Counted from the stretch's first letter, positions 1 to 11,839 are shown. The stretch: DNA of 64,000 nucleotides from Psococerastis gibbosa (GCA_963971405.1 OZ020488.1:42824888-42888887), one strand, 5' to 3'. Notes: generated from the sequence alone by a model not told the origin. Numbers and translations: made by a program.

Positions 1-157
1 AGGCGTTCCGACACTTCATTTACTTCTTCAGAACTTCCGAACATTGTCGGAAATCTGCCAGACGGATGAGACCTAAAGATAAATTTGCCTTCTGCTCCAT
101 TTTACCTGCCACCAGGGCAGTTAGTTATCATACTAGGTTGTAGACCTGAGCCTTATT

Positions 158-196
158 CTTCTTCTAATGCCTCTTCTATCGAAGATTGGCGTAATT
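158..196 (-). mobile_element. LINE family A 3' terminus (stub)
   Basis: TTCTTCTTCTAATGCCTCTTCTATCGAAGATTGG is the reverse of the family A 3' end; only about 39 bp remain. Confidence 0.6.
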
Positions 197-599
197 TTTT
201 TTTTGATAATAGTAGACAAGATTACTGTATTAGGGAATTGTAATGCAGTGGTTTCCCGTTGTCCTCTACATCCTTATGCAGTTGACTGTTCATTGAGTTC
301 CTCCGCCTTCGGGGCCAGTTTCCCAACCCCAGGACAAAAGAGTGCCCTGCACAGAAACGACTGTGTTTTTATATTATCCCGGCTCAGACTCGGTCCCCTA
401 ACTGTTCAGTCGCCTTTACGAGCTTCCATCTCCACCACGAGGAGGTACAGATTAGAGAGTTTCGCATATATACGCCTCTGAGACCATACGGCTTTAATCA
501 GAAGCTAAGCTATAACACTTTCCAGAATACCTGGTTAATACACCCTTTTCTGAATGCAACTCGAACCGTTGAAGCATCACTGCGCATATCACATCGTGT

Positions 600-905
600 C
601 CCTAATGCGGAGTTCCTGAGGCAAATGGATATATAGAAGCCGAGTTGCTGCTGACGGTTAAGAAACAAAAATTAACATACTTGGACCACAGGGTAAAGAA
701 CAAAAAGTATCGCCTTGTGCATGTAATTATCCAAAGGAAGATAGAAGGACAGAGGGCACCCTGCAGAAGAAGAACATCCTGGTTGAAAAACCTGAGGCAG
801 CGGATGTGCAAAAGCGTGACATACCTTTTCAGAACAGTAGTCTCCAAGGTCAAAATTGCCATGATGACCACCAATCTTCGATAGAAGAGGCATCAAAAGA
901 AGAAG
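600..905 (+). pseudogene. LINE ORF2 C-terminal fragment, family A
   Basis: The + frame reads LLTVKKQKLTY, KKYRLVHVIIQRKIEGQ, SWLKNLRQ and KVKIAMMTTNLR, the characteristic tail after reverse transcriptase in many arthropod LINEs. It ends in a CGATAGAAGAGGCAT 3' end with AAGAAGAAG. Confidence 0.78.
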
Positions 906-1572
906 AAGGAGGTCCGTTAAGGTGAGTATTATCGTGGCAGCAGAAAGGAAAATTGTCCAACAAACCAGTTATGTCTACTGCAAGACTAGGATCATTGAAG
1001 GTCTATGAATTTTCATTGCTACAAACCCCATCGATAACCTTTGGCGGTAAAGAAGTCAGTAGATTTTATATCCAAAAGGCAAAAGCAGTCCTTATCTTTT
1101 ATTTGTAAGCTCTTAAACTACTCAGCAGGCTTAAGGCGAGTATTACCGTGGCAGCAGAAAGGAGAACACTGGCCTACAGCAGGATGAGGAAGGTTTACGA
1201 GTATTTTACAGCTCGCCGGCAGTGAAGATCTATCGTAATAAGAGAACAACGCGCACTTTGATTTCTCCCGAGATTACAAGTTTCGAGTAGAAAAAAAAAC
1301 TCTTAAGCACGATCTAATTTTATGAATAAACTGTCTGGAGTTCTTAAATTTCTTATCAAGAGATTAATGAGGGAATTTAATACGGTTATGGGAGCCGAGG
1401 GCGGGGGGGGGGGGTACCCATTTATATTAAAAACTGATGTTTCATACCGTATCTGAATTTCTGCATTGTCGTTTAAATTGGTTTTAGGGTAAGATTTCAA
1501 TTAGCGCAACGCCTTTTAGAAACGCGAGCGCTTTGGTCGTGAGTAGATAATAACACAAAATCACTTAAGTAA
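906..1572. other. No gene; short internal duplication
   Basis: The block GAGTATTATCGTGGCAGCAGAAAGGA (about 920) recurs near 1138. A poly-G run lies at 1402-1414. Nothing else recognised; 197-599 likewise shows no gene, only unassigned sequence. Confidence 0.4.
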
Positions 1573-1705
1573 GGCGGGGTTTCCACATACTTCAATGGTC
1601 AATGGTAAATGTGGTATTGACGTTTTAGCAGACATACTAAAAACGTCTGCTACCACGTCAAAACCATATTTACCATTGACCATTGAAGTATGTGGAAACC
1701 CCGCC
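1573..1705. mobile_element. Harbinger-like hairpin MITE, copy 1 (TAA duplication)
   Basis: A near-perfect inverted repeat with ends GGCGGGGTTTCC / GGAAACCCCGCC. TAA flanks both sides (1570-1572, 1706-1708). The 3-bp TWA duplication and hairpin form fit non-autonomous PIF/Harbinger elements. Confidence 0.82.
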
Positions 1706-1955
1706 TAAGCTAATAGCTAATAGTAAATAGGGGTATTCACTGTGATGGGTTTACCCTAAGCCCTAAGGAAAAGTAACAAACTGATGTAAGATGGAAGAAT
1801 TGAACTCCAGTTTTTCTATTAGAAAAACGTGATATAAGGAAATCTGCTTCCTTAACATACCCACTTTACCCAACCCGTAGGTTGGGTAACTGCACTTGGG
1901 GAATCGAAAACGGCCATATTTGCTGTTTATTTGCTTTTGAGTTTTGCTTTTTATT

Positions 1956-2571
1956 GCTTTCCAATTTATACGTAGTATAAGGAAAGCTTTGTGATGGTCG
2001 AAATTTTTGATTCCGAGATTTCAACGGATTTACACGTTTTGAGGTCCCAGGAACCAAAAAAAGTGGTTTTTACGAAATGTCTGTCTGTCGCTCTGTCTGT
2101 TTGTCTGTCTGTATGTCTGTCTGTCTGTCTGTGCGTCGATTTCCGGGCAAACTACTCGGTCGATTATGATGAAATTTGGCATGTAGGTTCACAAAAATCA
2201 TAAACCTAAACCTTTCGATCGGTGATTTCTACCTTCAGGCATGTTTTAGGTGGTAAATTGAGTAACGAAGCCAGACAGGTTGCTTTCGCAAAAAACTTTC
2301 TGGTTTTTTGGAAGAAAAAAAAATTTGAAAGAATGATAGAAAATTCAGGGTCAAATGCATTGCGTGCCCTGCCATTATTACTGTGTGGTAATGTGTTGGT
2401 CTGACCTTTCTAGAATTTACCTCACCTCCAGTGACGTCAGGTAGACAACCCCCCCCCCCCCAGATATCGAAAATTTAGCCATAGGAAAATTATTTACCAC
2501 GAAATTACTAATTTTCTTTAACTACTAATTGATAAATTGGAAAGCATGTTCGAGTAAACTCGGACCGGTTC
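1956..2571 (+). mobile_element. Hairpin-ended repeat, copy A
   Basis: Starts with GCTTTCC...GGAAAGC around TTATACGTAGTATAA, which folds as a hairpin. Then come a conserved block (CGATTCCGAGATTTCAACGG), a (TCTG)n run, a block near GGGCAAACTACTCGGTCGAT, and a poly-C run (2449-2460). It ends with ATTGGAAAGC and the small hairpin CGAGTAAACTCG. Internal deletion relative to longer copies. Confidence 0.85.
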
Positions 2572-3394
2572 GTTTTATTTAATTTTAAAAAATGAGTTCT
2601 ACGACAGAAATTAATAAATAAAAGGGGCAAACATGTGGCAAGAGGTGGACTACAGCAGATGTTCATAAGTTAATACCAAAGGCAAAGAAACTATTTCTGT
2701 TTGTGCTACAGCTGCGGGTACCCCAGCATGGCGTATATGGGAGTTCTCCCATGTAAGAAGGTCTTTAAATAGTATTATTTAGCCTACGCTTATCCCGGAA
2801 GTTTTTTCTTGTAAAACTAAAATTATATAATTAATAATAATTAAATAATAACGCAATTTTTAAATTATATTGTAAATTCTTCTCTGTAAGCAACAATCCG
2901 GCTTCGTTTGTTCTGCGTGCGGCAGCCTCAGGTGTTTTTGTTTCCTAAGATAAATCACTTTCCGTTGCTTCTACGTAAAATAAATTATGTAGCGACGAGC
3001 AGATTGTTCGGAGCTTTGGGATTTGCAGCATATAATTTACACAGGAGCATATCTCATTCGTGATGTTAATATTTGTCCGATACCTGCTGTGAATACTGCA
3101 CCCATATTTTCATTAACCTGCATATTCTGCAGTCATACCTTTTTAATACGTTTGTAATGGAAGAAAATAGCAGGAAATAACGGCACTTCAATGTTTTATT
3201 TGCTAGTTTGATATATACAGTCTATTTTTTATATGTTTAACTGGTGTAATTAATTGTACCTCTATAAAAATAACTATATTTAGGTATATTTATACCTTTT
3301 GACGGGCAACTGATTAGAAATGATGGACTCTTGGACATCATAATAGAATGGAAGAATTGAGACCACCAAGAAAGGCTGGCCAAGGAAGACTTCA
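2572..3394. other. No gene recognised
   Basis: AT-rich. 2635-2705 (GTGGCAAGAGGTGGACTACAG...) recurs in reverse at 57310-57385, in both cases beside a hairpin-ended repeat. The remainder has no coding or structural signal I can support. The same holds for 4059-4965. Confidence 0.4.
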
Positions 3395-3497
3395 AGCATG
3401 ATATGGAACCTACTTGGGACTCTAGGACTAACATTGCCTGCTGTGTTAATAGTCATTAAAGGCAGGGGTCTCACAGTCATCGGAAAATTGAAAACAA

Positions 3498-4058
3498 GAA
3501 GGCAGCACACACGCCCACTGCAGCAGCAACGTGCAAGAACCGCACTAATACAACACCAAACGCAATACGTAGGAATAAAACACTACGACCGATTAAACAT
3601 AAATTTAAAAGCAATCGAAAACATGACAGTATTCAAAAAACAATTAAAAATATGGGTAAAACAAGAAATAGATGCATAAGATAGACAAAAAAATAAATAA
3701 CACACAGAATATCTCCAACCTTTTACGCACACAATACTAACATATTACTAATTACTAATACACTAACATGAGGAGACGGAGGAGTACGAGCGGATCGACC
3801 ACGGCCTATTAGCTCGCATCCCTTTGTCTCCTCACCAGACTCCGGCCAGGGAAGCCTACGTGATTATACTAATATACTAACACAACAACAAAACTAGCAT
3901 AATTCAACTTTGGTTTCCATACAGTTATTTGTAGTTATTGAGTTATTTGTATAAAAGCCTAAACCGCACACGGACTAGTCCTGCGGTAAGTCACCCCTAT
4001 AATTGTAAAAAAAACTTGTAAAAATATACAGGTTTTTGATTTGATTTCATTTGATTGC
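3498..4058 (+). pseudogene. LINE 3' end with last coding block and 3' UTR
   Basis: The frame ends with QTQYVGIKHYDRLNINLKA and MTVFKKQLKIWVKQEIDA, then stop at 3679. The following about 370 bp end in repeated TTTGATTTGATTTCATTTGATT and look like the 3' UTR and tail. Confidence 0.65.
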
Positions 4059-4965
4059 CAGGGGAAGGGGGCTCCACCCTACATGTTCGATGACTGTCTC
4101 TAATAACTATTAGCACAGAATTCTAGAATATTTTTGTAATATTTCTATACCACAAGCTGTTTAAAGAGAACATTCACAGAGCTTATAAGAAGGAAATACT
4201 TTGCCTAATGTAAACACGCCGTGACAAACTTATCCCGTGTTTATTTAACGCCAGACACTCACCCGCAAGCGCTTGCTACGAACGGGCCCTTATTATGGCT
4301 TCAGGAATTGATAAAAAAATTAAAAAGCCGAAAGGCTTCATTGCAAGGGGTAAAAATTAATTATACTGCTCATCTGTAGATTGAAGTCATCTGCACCAAG
4401 ACAACGTATTCTACTATTAATTGTCCCTGGTAACTGTAGGTATCATTAACCAGTACAATTATAGGACGCATCGTAAACACCGCAAATACTTTCGAATAAC
4501 AAGAGATGTATTAACTTCAACTACTGCTATTTAAAAAAATCCTATGTGCACCATATGGGTTCCAACGAGCATTTCGGGGAATTCAAAATGGCGCTGGCAA
4601 TAATTTCACTAGGTAGAGTGGAAAGGTCCATTAGGCAAATGTTATTAGAGGGGGCAAGAAGCTGAGGGGGTGGAGGGGAAGGGAGGGCGGGCGGGAAGTA
4701 AGCGATTTGTAAGCATAAGGGCCCGTGCCGGCCATTACTCAGCGGCGGAAGGTGCTAATGTTATGCAGAGAGTCAATGAAATCAGCCTTAGATAAATTTG
4801 CCCTTATATTTCCCCCATGGACGTTTTAAGGTTTTGTATGTTTACCATATGGTTGCATCCATATGTAAAAAAAAGAGCTCGCTGGATCAGACATTGGCTA
4901 CCTACGACACGTGAACTTAGATGTATAATATTCATTATATCATATCATATCATATTAAAAAAAAG

Positions 4966-5215
4966 TAAATTCGTGTCGGGGTGGTACTACCCGTGGTACA
5001 GGAGTTTTCAGGTTGCATCAACAGCCTCCTGTTTAACCTATCGACAGTCAGGGAAGACTGCCGGGACCGCCGGCTTTACATGCCCTCCGAAGCATGGTAG
5101 TCAGAAGATAAATAATTGTACCACTAGAAAATTTTGGCATTCGGGTGGGACTCGAACCAGTCACCTTCTGGATGATAGTCCGAGTCGTTACCTCTACGCC
5201 ATTCTGACTACTATA
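4966..5215 (-). mobile_element. SINE family S2 sharing the S1 centre
   Basis: A different head (GGACTCGAACCAGTCACC in reverse, ATGATAGTCCGAGTCG) and a different tail (GTCGGGGTGGTACTACCC), but the same centre, CCGCCGGCTTTACATGCCC then TCCGAAGCATGGT. A distinct SINE with a common core. Confidence 0.68.
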
Positions 5216-5616
5216 TTATATATCATATTAATAATTCATTATAAATGGCAAACAATAGAAGCCCTCACGGCTAGGGGGTCTGCAACGGGGGGGGGGGGGC
5301 GGAATGTAAAAATACAGTTACGAGGTAGACGGGCTACAAGCTTTTCACGTGAATTTTTTAGCGGCACTTGTATCCCACAACAAGAAAGTGTTCCATGGTT
5401 AGTTGCTCCTGAATCCCCACTGCGCAAAGAATTAAAGTATGTATAACACTAGAAAACTTGGAAATCTTTAATCCAAGTATAAGAATAAGTTCACTGTAAC
5501 TACGCCAGGTCGATCGGTACTAAAGCCTGCTGGTACACAAGGGTGACTCGAGCGCCACCGAGAAATTTGTCATGGGAGAAAATGGGTGGGTAAATAAATA
5601 AAAATAAATAAATAAG

Positions 5617-5808
5617 GCCTTTTTTTTGTTCTATTACTAAGCCAACCTAGCGGAGTTAGGGCTATAAAGCCCTCTCTTACACTCAACTAGGATGACCCGC
5701 CTGCTTTACATGCCCTCCGAAGTATGGCCAGAAAATGTAGGTAGTGTGGGACTCGAACCAACAACCTTTCGGGTGAAAGTCCGTACCACTACTCAACATG
5801 TCATGTTT
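5617..5808 (-). mobile_element. SINE family S1
   Basis: - orientation: tRNA-like head with GGTTCGAGTCCCACA, then the conserved centre GGCCATACTTCGGAGGGCATG (reverse), then TAGTTGAGTGTAAGAGAGGGC and TTAGTAATAGAACAAAAAA. Confidence 0.75.
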
Positions 5809-6059
5809 GGGTACAACCCCTCACAGTGTAAGTTCAGCAGATTTTGTACGCTGTCTTGTTGCTGACCTCACGCAGGTGCGCAGTTTTCCCCTCCACACGC
5901 CAGCGACCTAGAAATCCTCTCATGTGCGTTCAGAAATAGATGGGTTTTTTTTTTATTTGCTCAATGACAAATTGCCCAGCTTGCCTGCCGCCTTCCAATT
6001 GTCCGTGCGTTGTTTATAAATAGGCTTTACAACAGACCTAGCACCAACGGATAAGAATA

Positions 6060-6220
6060 ATATAAAAACCATCTGTCCTTCTCATGACTAAGTCTGATGA
6101 TGGGAGTAGCACCCATTACCGAAACGTCGCCCTTTCCCCCCAGACAATTCCCTAATGGCCCGAAGGCTAGAGACCCCTGCTTCTAATGGCTATTAACACA
6201 GCAGGCAATGTAAGTCCAAT
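6060..6220 (-). repeat. Dispersed repeat R4, reverse copy
   Basis: Carries GATGATGGGAGTAGCACCC, CGAAACGTCGCC and TGGCTATTAACACAGCAGG, the complement of 29105-29320 in the same order. Confidence 0.65.
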
Positions 6221-7560
6221 TAACTCTTTGTTAAATAATATTATACCAAAGCCAATATTGGATGCGCAATGTTTTCAGATTGGTCGGGCTGCAAGTCAAG
6301 TACAATGTTTCCACAAGCTATGGCTTTAAATCCGTACCACTACTCAACATAACCAAGCCTGACACCTTACCACTACACTACACACAAATGCGTCTATTTA
6401 TCACAGTTACCATGACAGCGCGTAATTTAATTAGCAGCGGAGACATGTTGATCAACACATGACAAACGATGTAGTAAAATAGTCATCGCTTGCCTCTCTC
6501 ATCACTCCCAGTGGTCATTAATCTAAAGCAGTGTCTGAGATAATTTACGATGATATTCCTGCCATATCGGTTGTGTACATTTTTAATGCTCTCGAAAAAC
6601 AAACTGAAAAACAAACATGAAAAAAATAGTATAAACTAAATTTCCGGCCGGTTCCGGAGTCAAATGAAAGAAAGAAAGAAAGAAAACTGTCTTTATTTTC
6701 CATATGACGAATTCCAAGTGCCAGGAGACTGAGCATAAAGCTCGATCCGCTGACTCAGTGAAAACAATTATAGATAAAACTGCGATTTTTTCAATTAATC
6801 TTACCGGGAAATTCGTAAAGTTACGTAATAACTACCCGACCACGATAGGATGGCACTTGGAACACTTATAAAAATCGAATAAACTTGGTGTTCCGATTAT
6901 GCAAGTTTTCGAATAAACTACGTGCCATCCTATCGTGGTCGAGTAGCAGTTTTCTGTTTTTCACAATATTACGGTTGAAAATAGGATAATTCCTCAGCTT
7001 AAATTTAAAATGGGTAAAAGGAATCAAGACAGCGTGTAAAGTAAGTTATACTTGAATGAACTCAGTGTTTTTTTAGAATATTGGTCGAACCATATAAAAG
7101 TTTATCCTACAGAGTTTTTTTTAAAAAGAAAACAATGAAATAAATTAACTGAGAGGCATAAAATTAAAAAAAGAAGCTATTGTTGTATCTTAATGCACTT
7201 TTAATTTAAAAATGGAAACAAAAGTATTTTCTTTAAAATGAAAAAAGGCAAGCAGTTTACATTAATTTTTCTCAAAGAAACACAATATCTTTTGTGCAAT
7301 AACAGTAATACCAACAGCAGGATATTCCCCGAGCAATAACAAGAAAAGCAGCAGTTAATTCATGAAAAACCTTTCTTATTCCCGCACCATTACCTTCTGT
7401 ATTTTTTTTTTTTTTAATTTTCAAGCGCTTTTAAATCAAATCAGGATTTTTTTCTCTCTGAAAAGAAATAAATTAATAATAATTGAATAAGTGTCAGCAC
7501 TCAGCATCGAAACTCGCGGGGTTTTAGGTTTATCGTTTGGGAAGTATCAGAAAGAAATAC
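6221..7560. other. No gene; retroelement tail and AT-rich DNA
   Basis: Apart from the hairpin MITE at 6831, it has a (GAAA)n plus CTGTCTTTATTTTCCATATG end near 6665-6715. A similar end is near 44940-44990, probably the 3' end of another retroelement in reverse. The rest is unassigned AT-rich sequence. Confidence 0.4.
6831..6946. mobile_element. Short hairpin MITE, CCACGATAGGATGGCAC arms
   Basis: 116 bp; arms ACTACCCGACCACGATAGGATGGCAC and the matching GTGCCATCCTATCGTGGTCGAGTAG, with a short direct repeat CGAATAAAC in the loop. Confidence 0.7.
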
Positions 7561-8137
7561 GTCCAGTAATACAGCAGGAATTAGAAAAATCTGAACTTGG
7601 TGGGATTCAAACCCCCGATCTATCCCTACCCCTTTACTCCCTTGTCACAATGCTGGTAGTGGAACATGGTAGAACATGATAACGCGCTAAGACTACCAGT
7701 CAGTCTAAGTGCGTGTCGACTTCTGGTCACCCCCGAATTAATCGTGTGACTTTACTATATTCGCTTAGTGGTTCGGATTCCACTATAATCAGGAGGTCCA
7801 CCCAGTCAGTCAACTCCCCATCTCCCTGAGGTGAAGGAGTCTGCCCTTGGGGTGCCTTAAGAGGATTTGCTACATAGAAAATTAGCACCCCAAAATATGT
7901 TATTTTTATTGAATTTTTATTTTTTAATTAATTAACAAAGCAAGTTATTATAAATTTGGCTCATGTAAGTTGTGGAAGACTACTTCATTCATCATATAAT
8001 AGGAAATATTAAATTTTTGATACCTTAGTTTTTTCATAAAAATCCAATTTAGGGTGTCTCTCGTGACTTCGTGGAAACATAATGCGTACAGTATTACAAT
8101 CAAACAAATTTGCACAATTTCCACATAAACTAGTTTA

Positions 8138-8367
8138 CATTGTAGTATTATATGGTATATATAACACTGACATTAAATTAACTTTGGTTGAAGAGGTAAC
8201 CTCCTCGTTATATATATATGTCAATTGGAGCATAAGTAGAGGATTTGGCATTTACTGGACTTGTCGGGGCTTGTGGTCCAGCGGTTAAGACGACGCCCCG
8301 GTTAGGCGTAGATCGTGGGTTCGAATCCCGCCAAGCCCGGTTTTTTTCATATCCTCTAATTTTGGTT
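8138..8367. mobile_element. tRNA-bearing short retroelement with 13-bp duplication
   Basis: ATAAACTAGTTTA flanks the unit on both sides (8125-8137 and 8368-8380). Related copies are 17433-17581 (- orientation, about 11-bp flanking repeats ACAAGRAACAT) and 39066-39175 (tRNA part mostly lost). Absent from the sister TTAA element at 21386-21722, so it inserted later. Confidence 0.75.
8267..8339 (+). tRNA. tRNA-like gene, cloverleaf intact, apparent anticodon GGT
   Basis: Acceptor arms GGGCTTG and CAAGCCC pair fully. The D arm is GTC...GAC, the anticodon arm ACGCC-CCGGTTA-GGCGT, and the T arm GTGGG-TTCGAAT-CCCGC; discriminator G. A-box TGGTCCAGCGG and B-box GGTTCGAATCC are present. A seven-T run at 8341-8347 is a pol III terminator. 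Read literally the anticodon is GGT (Thr), but position 33 is C instead of the near-universal T, so it may be a tRNA-derived SINE head and not a working tRNA. Confidence 0.55.
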
Positions 8368-9018
8368 ATAAACTAGTTTATGTATTTAGTTCGTAAAAAC
8401 CAGAGAGGACTAAAATTTCTCATTATCTTGGATTTTTTGAAAAACTGCAATGGTGGAAAGTAAAAATACCCGATTATGAAGTAGTCTTCTTAGTGAGGCA
8501 AATTTTAAATAACTTGCTGAGTTAATAAAATAAAAAATATTTAATTATGACGTGCCAATTTTCTATGTAGAATATCCTCTTAACACACTCACTTCTCCCT
8601 CCTACCGCCAAGCTGACAGAGTCGCTTAAATGCAGAAATGCTAAAATCAGGCGATGGAAAACAAACAAACAAATATTTCCTGAGATTTTTACACCCGTCA
8701 GGGGTTTACCCCTACGGATGCCTCTTAAAAGTGGCATAAACGGAACGTTATAGGTGCGGCCCTAAACCTTTATTTCCTCTCCACCCAGCACCTTAACTGT
8801 GAACCTTGAAAGATTTACACAGTTATAATAAATAGATTTAAAGGGCAGGGTAGGTACCGCCACGTAAACCGTACAAATTACGTTTATGGCCCATTAACCC
8901 CCGCAGTATATTAATACTAACGCCCACAATTTCCTCACCGCGAAGATTTCAAATCGGTTTTTAATTACTATATTATTCCCCATTCATTTCATTATGATTA
9001 TCATCTATTAAACTATTA

Positions 9019-9159
9019 GGCGGGGTTTCCACATACGTCAATGAGAAATAAGAAATGTGAAATTGACGGTTTAGCAGACATTAAAGACATACTAAAAATT
9101 CTGCTACCACGTCAAAACCATATTTCTCATTGACCATTGACGTACGTGGAAACCCCGAC
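9019..9159. mobile_element. Harbinger-like MITE, copy 2
   Basis: The same hairpin family; the right end is mutated (CCCCGAC). TTA at left, ATA at right, so the duplication is decayed. Confidence 0.75.
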
Positions 9160-9165
9160 ATAACA

Positions 9166-9709
9166 ATTTTAATAGCAGGCAAATAGTCACATTGATTAAT
9201 TTCACTGCTTTCCTATTTTATACGTTAGTATAAAAAAGATTTGTGATTATTATTTATTAAACTATTTCCAGGCTCGTATCTGTACCTAGTTAAGTCATGC
9301 TCTAGCCTGTTTCATGCGTCAATGGCAACCTTGTCGCAGCTTGTCCATTATCGCTTGAAGCCGATGTAGGTTGACATCGAGAACGTACACCAGTTTTGCA
9401 ATGGCAAAAAATTCATACGGAAAAAAAAAGTCCGAAATCCACGGGGTCTTTGGACAAAGGATCTATGGGCCACTATAAGAAGACCCTTCTAAAAAGTCCT
9501 TAAAATAATAATTTATTTTTTTATTTATTTTTTTATTTTTTATTTTTAATAATAATAATAAAACAAATATAATTATATAATAATAATAATAATAATGATA
9601 AAATAAAAACTATTACCAATTTTAATAGAAGGCAAATAGTCGCATATAGTAATTTTGTTGTTTTCGTATTTATACGTTAGTATAAGAATTTCAATATTTA
9701 ATAAATAGT
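9166..9709 (+). repeat. AT-rich stretch with a repeated block
   Basis: CAATTTTAATAGCAGGCAAATAGTC...TTATACGTTAGTATA at 9166-9235 recurs at 9617-9690. Between them lie unrecognised sequence and (AAT)n runs (9548-9600). No gene seen. Confidence 0.55.
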
Positions 9710-9779
9710 CTGCGTTTTGAGAAAGCTTTTCTTTGTACAAATTTTTTATATGACCAATCTCATACGTTTACAGCTGAGG

Positions 9780-9947
9780 CAATGGCGGATCCACGGGGAA
9801 GGTCACGGGGGCCATGAACCCATTCAGAAGATGGTAAAAATATTTTTTACAACAACGATTTCTCGGAAGGGTGGGGGCATAGGTTGCACACCTACACATA
9901 CAACTTCGGACCCCCCCCCCCTAAATTTTCCCCTGGATCCGCCCTTG
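9780..9947. mobile_element. hAT-like MITE, GGCGGATCCA ends
   Basis: Terminal inverted repeats CAATGGCGGATCCACGGGGAA and TTCCCCTGGATCCGCCCTTG (about 20 bases, imperfect). Flanking 8-mers AGCTGAGG and AGCTGTGA agree at six of eight positions. CARNGGCGGATCC ends with 8-bp duplications fit hAT elements. Confidence 0.72.
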
Positions 9948-10428
9948 AGCTGTGAGCGAGACACTAGTTACCCTCGTCAAAGTAGCTCAGCGTTACTTCC
10001 AAAAAAAAATCTCTATTTTTCAGCTCAGGGCTGAACAAAAAAGTAAGCCAACCCTTCCTGGGTCTTCTCATGGTTTTCCAATTTCAACCATCCGTCACCG
10101 TAAAAAGCGTAGATTGCTGGTTTTAGCATCTCTCATCATACTAGCATTATATACCTTGAGCAAGGAAGGAAATAACGTAGATAACAAACTTTCCTCGTCA
10201 TACAAGCATTTTCCTTAGCAAGAAACCCCCCTCCCCCATGACAATATACAGGTAATTTAGCCTGAATGTATGGCAGAAGGCTCACGAAGGGTGACACGGC
10301 ATACTAATGCGTTCATTTAACCCAAACGAATACATCACCGTGGGAGCATAATATGTATACGAGAGCGTCACAACATACCTTAGCAATATTTCAGTTTTTA
10401 TGGAATACAAAATAGGGCAGGTACATTA

Positions 10429-10590
10429 GACGGGTATTCCATATACGTCAACCGTCAACGAAAAATTGAAAAATGACGTCAAAATGACGTAAATTGACGT
10501 GGTAGCAGAATTTTTAGTATGTCTTTAATGTCTGCTAAAACGTCATTTTTCAATTTTTCGTTGACGATTGACGTATATGGAATACCCGCC
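10429..10590. mobile_element. Harbinger-like MITE, copy 3
   Basis: A 162-bp variant with ends GACGGGTATTCC / GGAATACCCGCC and internal TGACGT repeats. Flanks are TTA and TAA. Confidence 0.78.
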
Positions 10591-11084
10591 TAATGAAGAG
10601 AAGCTGGTAAGGAAAGGTATGCCTGATATTATACAGTATACAGGTGATCCAGAGCAGTTGTACCACCCCCTTAAGGCCAAACCGGAGGGGGTCACGTGAC
10701 TAGCCTGGAAATTACTTTGCAGGGGGTTCCTAATACACGTTTTAAACCGCAGGGGCATAGTAATAATCGATAGAAGGGGCAAGTATACGCGTAGACATGC
10801 TTACGCCATGGAATTGTACAAACATTACTATTACTATAGGTCTCAAATTCGTGCATGAAGCATTTAAAAACATACCTCTTAGAACATTTATACGTGCCCC
10901 ACAGGGAAGAGAACCTACAACTTTTGTCATTACATGCTTACAATTGACAATATGAACACTTAATTTGACAGTAAAGCGCCAGCAATATGTAAAACTGCAA
11001 TTACTTGAAATAGTAAAACGTGAAATACAGAACAGGTACGCGACGCGGGGCTTTGTTTACAAAATGGATATTTAACTATCCCGT

Positions 11085-11735
11085 GGATACACACCGTTAT
11101 CAATATGGCTGCTACGTGTAGCCTGCATAAGATAAGTACGCAATTCGGCGGGGAAATAGCCTGCACAAGCTAACTACTAAACTACAGAGTTTTTGACCGG
11201 GTCCAAGTATCCGCTTTGCTATGCTGCAGTGTGTAAGACTTCGATATTTTTTTCGTTGGTACTTATCTCTGATGCTCAATGTTCAAGGTCAAAAGTCTCC
11301 GGTTCGACCTTAACTTCGTTATTATGGGGAATATTGAGGTACTGCAAATATCATGAAAACACCACTGCGGCAGTGGCACTGCCAGATACATAAACAAGTA
11401 TTTGTTTATATCTGACGCCTCTGCAGCATCCCGTGGTTGGAGACCGTTATCAATATGGCTGCTAGTGTAGCCTGCACAAGATAATAACGCAATTTGGCGA
11501 GGAAACCAGTGATAAGTGTAGCCTGCACAAGCTAAGTACAGAGTTGTTGACCGGGTACAGGAATCCGTTCTGCTATGCTGCAATGTGTAAGACTTCGATA
11601 TTTTTTGCGTTGGTACTTATCTCTGATAGTTGGCTTATTGTTAACGGGTGCCTCGTAAGGAATATTATGGCTCCCGCCGCTCCAGTTAATGTATCTTTAT
11701 GCTCTGCAGCAAAGATACCAAAGTCACAAAAAACT
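11085..11735 (+). repeat. Dispersed repeat R3, two tandem copies
   Basis: Two units (about 11090-11270 and 11440-11735) share CCGTTATCAATATGGCTGC, GTAGCCTGCACAAGCTAA, TTTTGACCGGGTCCA and GTGTAAGACTTCGATATTTT. A third is at 40695-40905. No coding capacity recognised. Confidence 0.75.
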
Positions 11736-11839
11736 AATTATTCTGGAATTAAAAATGGAATCAAAATAATTTTAGAGTGCTAAATACTTCTCAAAACAGT
11801 TTTGTTTACATTTTTACCCCAGAGGCAGAATATGATATT

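Larger units (their letters stand above)
7861..8579. mobile_element. TTAA-duplicating inverted-repeat element, copy 1
   Basis: Ends GAGGATTTGCTACATAGAAAA and TTTTCTATGTAGAATATCCTC, flanked by TTAA at 7857-7860 and 8580-8583. TTAA duplication is typical of piggyBac-type elements; no transposase is encoded. It interrupts a repeat whose two halves are 7680-7860 and 8584-8665. It carries the tRNA-like unit at 8138-8367. Confidence 0.82.

Noticed and set aside
167..481. 104-codon frame at the left edge
   Set aside because: Begins in the stub of a LINE 3' end and shows no family features.
2080..2140. (TCTG)n tract read as a Cys/Leu/Ser-rich peptide
   Set aside because: A microsatellite inside the hairpin-ended repeat, present at the same place in other copies with frame changes.
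4817..5446. 209-codon open frame on the + strand
   Set aside because: It runs antisense through a SINE (4966-5215) and a poly-G tract; no protein-like pattern.
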